This document shows positions 59,839-64,000 of a stretch of DNA of 64,000 nt, one piece after another. Below the pieces are notes generated by a model. That model was not told the DNA's origin and did no database searches. It worked only from the letters and a program-made list of their open reading frames with translations. This DNA comes from Vreelandella olivaria (GTDB lineage: Bacteria; Pseudomonadota; Gammaproteobacteria; Pseudomonadales; Halomonadaceae). The DNA lies in assembly GCA_004295565.1 (NCBI GenBank), contig AP019416.1, positions 3,782,001 through 3,846,000 on the forward strand, in the 5' to 3' direction. Positions within the stretch are counted from its first letter, which is position 1; each line of letters opens with the position of its first letter. The position numbers and the translations under genes are program-made.

Positions 59839-60936
59839 TTAAGCGTGCCCTGATGTTGGGTTGAGGCTAAAGGGCGTTAGCTGGCTGAGCAACGCTTTGA
59901 CCGGGGCAGCAAGCCCCAGCTCGGGCGGATGATTAACGTCGTACCATACGCCGCTTTCGCGAACACCGCCCAGCCTATCGCAGCTCACCGGCTGCGGGGT
60001 AATTCTAAGCGAAAATGACTGAAGGTATGGTAAAAGCTGGGCGACGTCGTATCCCGCTTAGGGTTAACGGCGTTAATTTCAAGCCAGTCGTTGAGTTCGC
60101 TGTGGCTGTCGAACTGCGGCAAACTCCATAATCCTCCCCATAAACCGCTAGGCGGACGCTGTTCCAGCCATACCCGCCCCTTGCGGGTCACGCAGCATCA
60201 GCATGATCGTTTGTCGCGTAGGCAGCGCCTTTTTGGGTTTGGACTCCGGGTAGCGCTTTGGTTCGCCTTGGGCATAGGCCAAACAGACATCGTTAAACGG
60301 GCAACTCAGGCAGTCTGGCTTGCTGCGTTTACATAGCGTGGCGCCAAAATCCATCATCGCCTGGGTGTAATCCGCCAGGCGTTCTGCGGGGGTGTAGTAC
60401 TCCGCCAACGCCCACAATTTCCTCTCCACATCTGGCTTACCCGGCCAGCCGGGCAGCGCATGCAAACGCGTGAGCGAGCGCTTTACATTGCCATCTAAAA
60501 TAGCGGCCCGCTGCCCTGTGCTTTGCGCAATGATAGCGCCAGCGGTGGAGCGGCCAATACCGGGCAAGGCGACTAACGCGTCGAGACTCTCCGTCGGCAG
60601 CTCACCATTATGCTCCTGCCAGGCAACCTGGGCAGCTTTATGCAAGTTGCGCGCACGGGCATAGTAGCCAAGGCCCGTCCAGAGATGCAGCACTTCATCC
60701 TGTGGTGCCTTGGCAAGACTTTCCAGAGTAGGAAAGCGCGCCATAAAACGCTCAAAATAGCCTATAACGGTGGCCACCTGGGTTTGCTGCAGCATAATTT
60801 CCGACACCCACACGCGGTAGACGCTACGCGGTGACTGCCACGGCAAGTCGTGACGGCCATAGCGGTCGAACCAGGCCAATAGGCGCTGTTGGAATTCGTT
60901 TGCCGCCAGCCGGGGGTGGGCATAGCTGCCATGCAC
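59839..60936 (-). CDS. mutY: A/G-specific adenine glycosylase MutY (frameshifted)
   Basis: Removes adenine opposite 8-oxoG. HhH-GPD domain: PWQSPRSVYRVWVSEIMLQQTQV, LALPGIGRSTAGAIIAQS and the catalytic Asp in ERLADYTQAMMDFGATLC. 4Fe-4S cluster Cys pattern C-x6-C-x2-C-x5-C in CKRSKPDCLSCPFNDVC. A Nudix-like C-terminus: VWLEQRPPSGLWGGLWSLPQ, then YHTFSHFRLEL. Frameshifts near 60190 and 60000. Start uncertain: GTG at 60936 keeps the frame, while ATG at 60932 has better spacing from AAGGAG but needs an indel in a C-run. Confidence 0.92.
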
Positions 60937-60998
60937 GCTCCTTAAACAGAAATGGGTATATGAAACAGCAATGGGCAGACACCCGTGCCAATAAAAAA

Positions 60999-61020
60999 GC
61001 GCCGGCGTTTAGGCCGGCGC
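60999..61020 (-). terminator. terminator after asmA
   Basis: GCGCCGGC (60999-61006) and GCCGGCGC (61013-61020); on the minus strand followed by TTTTTTATT. Confidence 0.88.
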
Positions 61021-61065
61021 AGCACTTACTGTTTCAATGAATGCGTCACTTCACATCCTGGATGC

Positions 61066-63401
61066 TCAGTTAAACAGGCTGCGTAGGCCATCGCGAAGTT
61101 CTTTGGCAGCGCCTTCGCCGAGGCGTTCGTCGAGTTCATCTAACGAGTCGCCCAGGCGCTCTTCCAGCTCTTCATTTACACGATCTCCGGCTTCGTTACG
61201 CAGCAGGTCAACGACAGCGGTTTGGAACATCTCACGGTCAAAGCGGCACCACTCGGTGCGCTCATCGCCGAAATTACCTTCACAGCGCACCGGCAGCGGC
61301 AACTGCTCAAGGCGCGGATTCACCTCACAGGCCGCGTCGGCGGTGTCGACCAAACGAGCATTCGCACGGGTATCAAAGTTCAAGCTGGCGAGGTTGAGTT
61401 CGCCCTCTCCACGCACATCGATACCGGGCAGGGTAATGAGCAGGTCGTCACTCTTCACTAAGCCATTGCTGATTTGGAAGGTAGCATCAAAGCGCTCAAA
61501 GCGAGTATCGGTGTGCCAATCCCGCAAAGTGCCCTCCCCCTCTAACTGGGCCACCAGCTCGCACATCTGTTTGGAAATATTGGTATTTAAAATAGCGCCA
61601 TCGTTTAGACGAGCATTAAGCGCGCCATTGAGGTTGCCGATGAGTGCTTCGCGGGTATTGCCCTGACTGGTAAGGTCGCCAGATAGATTTAAGCGGCCAC
61701 GCAGTGGTGATGCCTCTTCCTCTTCGCTGATTGCTTCAATCAGCGGCGCCATCTGGACGTTGTTAATGGTAGGCGATAGCGACCACTCCAGGATGGACTC
61801 CCTCGCATCAACCTGGCCGGTAGCGCTGAGTTCACCTGCGTAGAAACCAGATTCAAACGCCGTTAGCCGATGAACGCCGTCGTCGCCACGCAGCTGCAAG
61901 CGTGGTTTGTTGAAGGTAAGGCCTGCAAAAATAAGCGTATCAACACTCAGGTCGCCCTCTAGCGCCAGCCCACTGAGCAACGATTGCGGCAGCAAGGTGT
62001 TGGACTCCTGGGCAAAAGCTTTACGTAACAAGCCGCGGCTGGCCTGTTCGGCGGTGGCCTCACCGGGTAGATAACGATCCAGGTCTAGTTGATCACCGGC
62101 TAGATCGAACGCCAGGCGTGAGCCATCCAGCGCTGCCGCCAGTTCACCGGTAAAGGTGCTGTCATCAACCACTAACGAGAGGCTAGGCAGCGAGAGTTGT
62201 TCGGTATCACCTTCGACGGGGCTGGTCATGGCGACATCACTAAGCGCAGCCTCGCCCGCGGTAGTGAGCGTAACCCCAGCACGGGCAAGCCAGGGGCGTA
62301 GCGTAAACGGCGCAGCGGTTAGCTGGCCCCGGTACTTGGGGGCATCACGTAGCTGCTCAATATTAAGGTGCCCACTCACCCTTAGACCATCCGGCCCGGT
62401 GAGCTGCAGCTCCTTGAGCTGGGCCGTTTGTGCCTGCCAATCCCCCTCCAGGCCAAAGGCAAGCGCCAGCGCCAAGCTACCTTGCCAGTTATCTGCATTG
62501 CGCAGCCCTGTCTCAAGCAGCCCCTCTTTGATGGTCAACTGCTGTTCACCCACTCGGGCGAGAAACTCGGCGGCTTTTAAGCTGAGTTGCTGCGGTTCAC
62601 CCTCAGCACCTTGCGTCGTGCGGGTGGTCAGCGCCATATTTTCAAGGGCGAAAAGCTTATCTGCTAAACCAAGACGCACGCGGGTTTCGAGATTAATCTC
62701 ACTGGTCAGGTCTGGGGTGCGCTCCAAGACCTCGGCATCGAGCCGGTTATGCTTGGTCAGGGTGAACATGGCCTTCAGTGGAAAGGCGCGCAGTGGATTG
62801 ACGTTGCTGCCTGAGATATTCAGTTGCTGCATGCGCCATAGTGCTTGGTTTGCGCATCGCGGAAGCGAATATCAGCATTTTTCACTTCAACGCTGGCAAT
62901 ACTGAGCACCACCGCCAAGCTACCGGCGTTGCATTAGGGCCGGCACTGGCGGGTGCCAGCACCGTTTCAGCCGCTCCCTCATTATGTTCGGAGAGGCGCT
63001 CTAACAGGGGCTCCCAATTACCTTCACCTTGGGCATCACGCTCCAGGTTAAGGCGCATACCGTCCAGGGTTAGACCATCAACCGCAATCTCCCCACGCAG
63101 TAGCGGGCCAAATGCCACGCTCACCTCTGCGCGGTCAATCGCCGCAAAAGCAGCACTATCTTCAGCCTGCTCGGGCAGCCAGGCGCGGGCCTTCTACGCT
63201 GACGCCGATACGCGGGTAGAATGACCAGGTAATCGGGCCTTCCAGCGCTAAATTGAGACCGGTTTGCTCCTCAACAACGGAGGTTAAACGGGGCTTGAAG
63301 TCTTCTGGATCCAGAAAAGTGGTCACATAGACCACGGCGGCGACCGCAACGATGGCAAGAATGCCGACCGCTGCCAGCAAAATACGTAATAGCTGTTTCA
63401 T
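61066..63401 (-). CDS. asmA: AsmA family protein (frameshifted)
   Basis: Inner-membrane-anchored, largely periplasmic protein of the AsmA group, involved in outer-membrane lipid/assembly balance. The ATG at 63401 gives MKQLLRILLAAVGILAIVAVAAVVYV (membrane anchor), then FLDPEDFKPRLTSVVEEQTGLNL and GPLLRGEIAVDGLTLDGMRL, typical AsmA N-terminal blocks. The C-terminal domain has FTLRPWLARAG, LSGDLTSQGNTREALIGNLNGAL and VRCEGNFGDE. About 777 aa. Frameshifts near 63180, 62925 and 62830. ATG overlaps the TAA of the upstream acetyltransferase gene, so both are in one operon ending at the 61000 terminator. Confidence 0.88.
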
Positions 63402-63883
63402 TACCCTTTCCCTTGTGGGTCTAACTCAACAAAATCGCTGGTGGCAGGCATCCCCGCTGCCGGCGTTTCTGGGTTAGCCATTGGCCGATAACCTAGCTTG
63501 GAGAGCAGCACGCGGTCGGCCAGTGGTAACGTGGACGTTTCAATGCGCAGTACGCGACCTTCCTGCTTGGCTTGCTCGCCAAGCAGAGCCATCAGGCGCG
63601 AGCCGACGCCCCGGCGGCGGGTGGTTTTGCGCACGCAGAGTTCAGACAGCCACCACGCTCGGTCTTGGCCCTCCTGAACAGCGACCGCCCCCAGCAGCCG
63701 ATCATTAAAGAGTGCGCAGGCAAAAAAGTGCTGGCCTGCAAAATGTTGTTCAATAAATGGCTCAACCGTTGGGGTAGGCATACGCTCTTGGGGCGCATCC
63801 TGGTAGATGCGCACGAGATCAAGGCGCACCTGCTCATCGGCTTCCCAACGGGCCTGGTCGACATGGTGCAGTGTCACCGGCAT
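63401..63883 (-). CDS. GNAT-fold protein, PanZ/PanM-like
   Basis: Intact, 160 aa. MPVTLHHVDQARWEADEQVRLDLVRIY, FFACALFNDRLLGAVAVQEG, WWLSELCVRKTTRRRGVGSRLMALLG (acetyl-CoA P-loop RRxGVG) and VLLSKLGYRPM. This is the layout of PanZ/PanM, the acetyl-CoA sensor that promotes maturation of aspartate decarboxylase PanD. The family could also be a plain GNAT acetyltransferase. TAA overlaps the asmA ATG. Confidence 0.75.
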   Translation of the reverse strand: MPVTLHHVDQARWEADEQVRLDLVRIYQDAPQERMPTPTVEPFIEQHFAGQHFFACALFNDRLLGAVAVQEGQDRAWWLSELCVRKTTRRRGVGSRLMALLGEQAKQEGRVLRIETSTLPLADRVLLSKLGYRPMANPETPAAGMPATSDFVELDPQGKG

Positions 63884-64000
63884 GGTGAAATCCTCTTCGC
63901 CAAAGCAGCCTAGCTGCTATTTTTGCCACAATTGATTGCGGCTACATTTCGCGCATTGTAGCGGATGAGGGCGCCGATTCACTATAATGGTCGCTTCGCC

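Noticed and set aside
63983-63988. TATAAT as a promoter for a gene beyond the window
   Set aside because: No -35 element at 16-18 bp; the downstream gene is not visible, so it was not listed as a feature.

Overview
The window looks like a chromosomal segment of a moderately halophilic gammaproteobacterium, most likely Halomonas or a close Halomonadaceae relative. This rests on high-GC housekeeping genes, an ectoine hydroxylase (ectD), a cydABX-cydDC cytochrome bd block, tmcA, polA, mutY, yggX, asmA, a PanZ-like acetyltransferase and a TRAP transporter. No rRNA genes or CRISPR arrays were seen. A dominant technical feature is that nearly every gene longer than about 500 bp, including essential polA, is interrupted by one or more single-base frameshifts while its protein sequence continues cleanly in another frame. 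Genes shorter than this are mostly intact. I read this as uncorrected indel errors in the assembly, so frameshifted genes are listed as single CDSs spanning all frames with approximate breakpoints.

Layout. 0-8.1 kb: LysE-type exporter, I78 inhibitor lipoprotein, entericidin-like lipoprotein, HIT protein, a four-gene chain of two lipoproteins + DUF1007 + NicO metal transporter, glycerate kinase, Dps, PepD. 8.1-16.6 kb: a mobile element of the Tn554/three-recombinase type inserted between pepD and tmcA. It carries three tyrosine recombinases, a TnpC-like DNA-binding protein and one AT-rich cargo gene encoding SIR2 + P-loop NTPase + TPR + a C-terminal cold-shock-like domain, a probable anti-phage protein. 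16.6-40.7 kb: core genes tmcA, a TRAP transporter (dctPQM), a ferric-iron ABC transporter with a candidate Fur box, cydC-cydD-cydX-cydB-cydA with an FNR/Anr-type box, polA, thrB-speA, an FAH-family hydrolase and ectD.

41-58 kb is an accessory, stress-flavoured region of lower and mixed GC. It contains a Crp/Fnr-type regulator divergent from an ATP-grasp + CocE-type hydrolase pair, a yciGF-katN-like group (KGG protein, small helical protein, manganese catalase, DUF892 ferritin-like), a thiamine-diphosphate oxidase overlapping a CYP152-type P450 peroxygenase gene, small hydrophilic stress-type proteins, an octamer tandem repeat, a cation-handling cluster (solute-binding lipoprotein, CDF-like, CaCA exchanger, K+ channel, META lipoprotein), and a ParE-type toxin-antitoxin pair. 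58.9-64 kb returns to core: tRNA-Phe, tRNA-Gln and tRNA-Thr, yggX, mutY, asmA and panZ-like.

The best candidates for undescribed biology are the SIR2-NTPase-TPR-CSD cargo protein on its three-recombinase element, the TPP-oxidase/CYP152 pair (possible local H2O2 supply to a peroxygenase), and the ATP-grasp/CocE pair with its divergent Crp/Fnr regulator and 16-bp palindrome.
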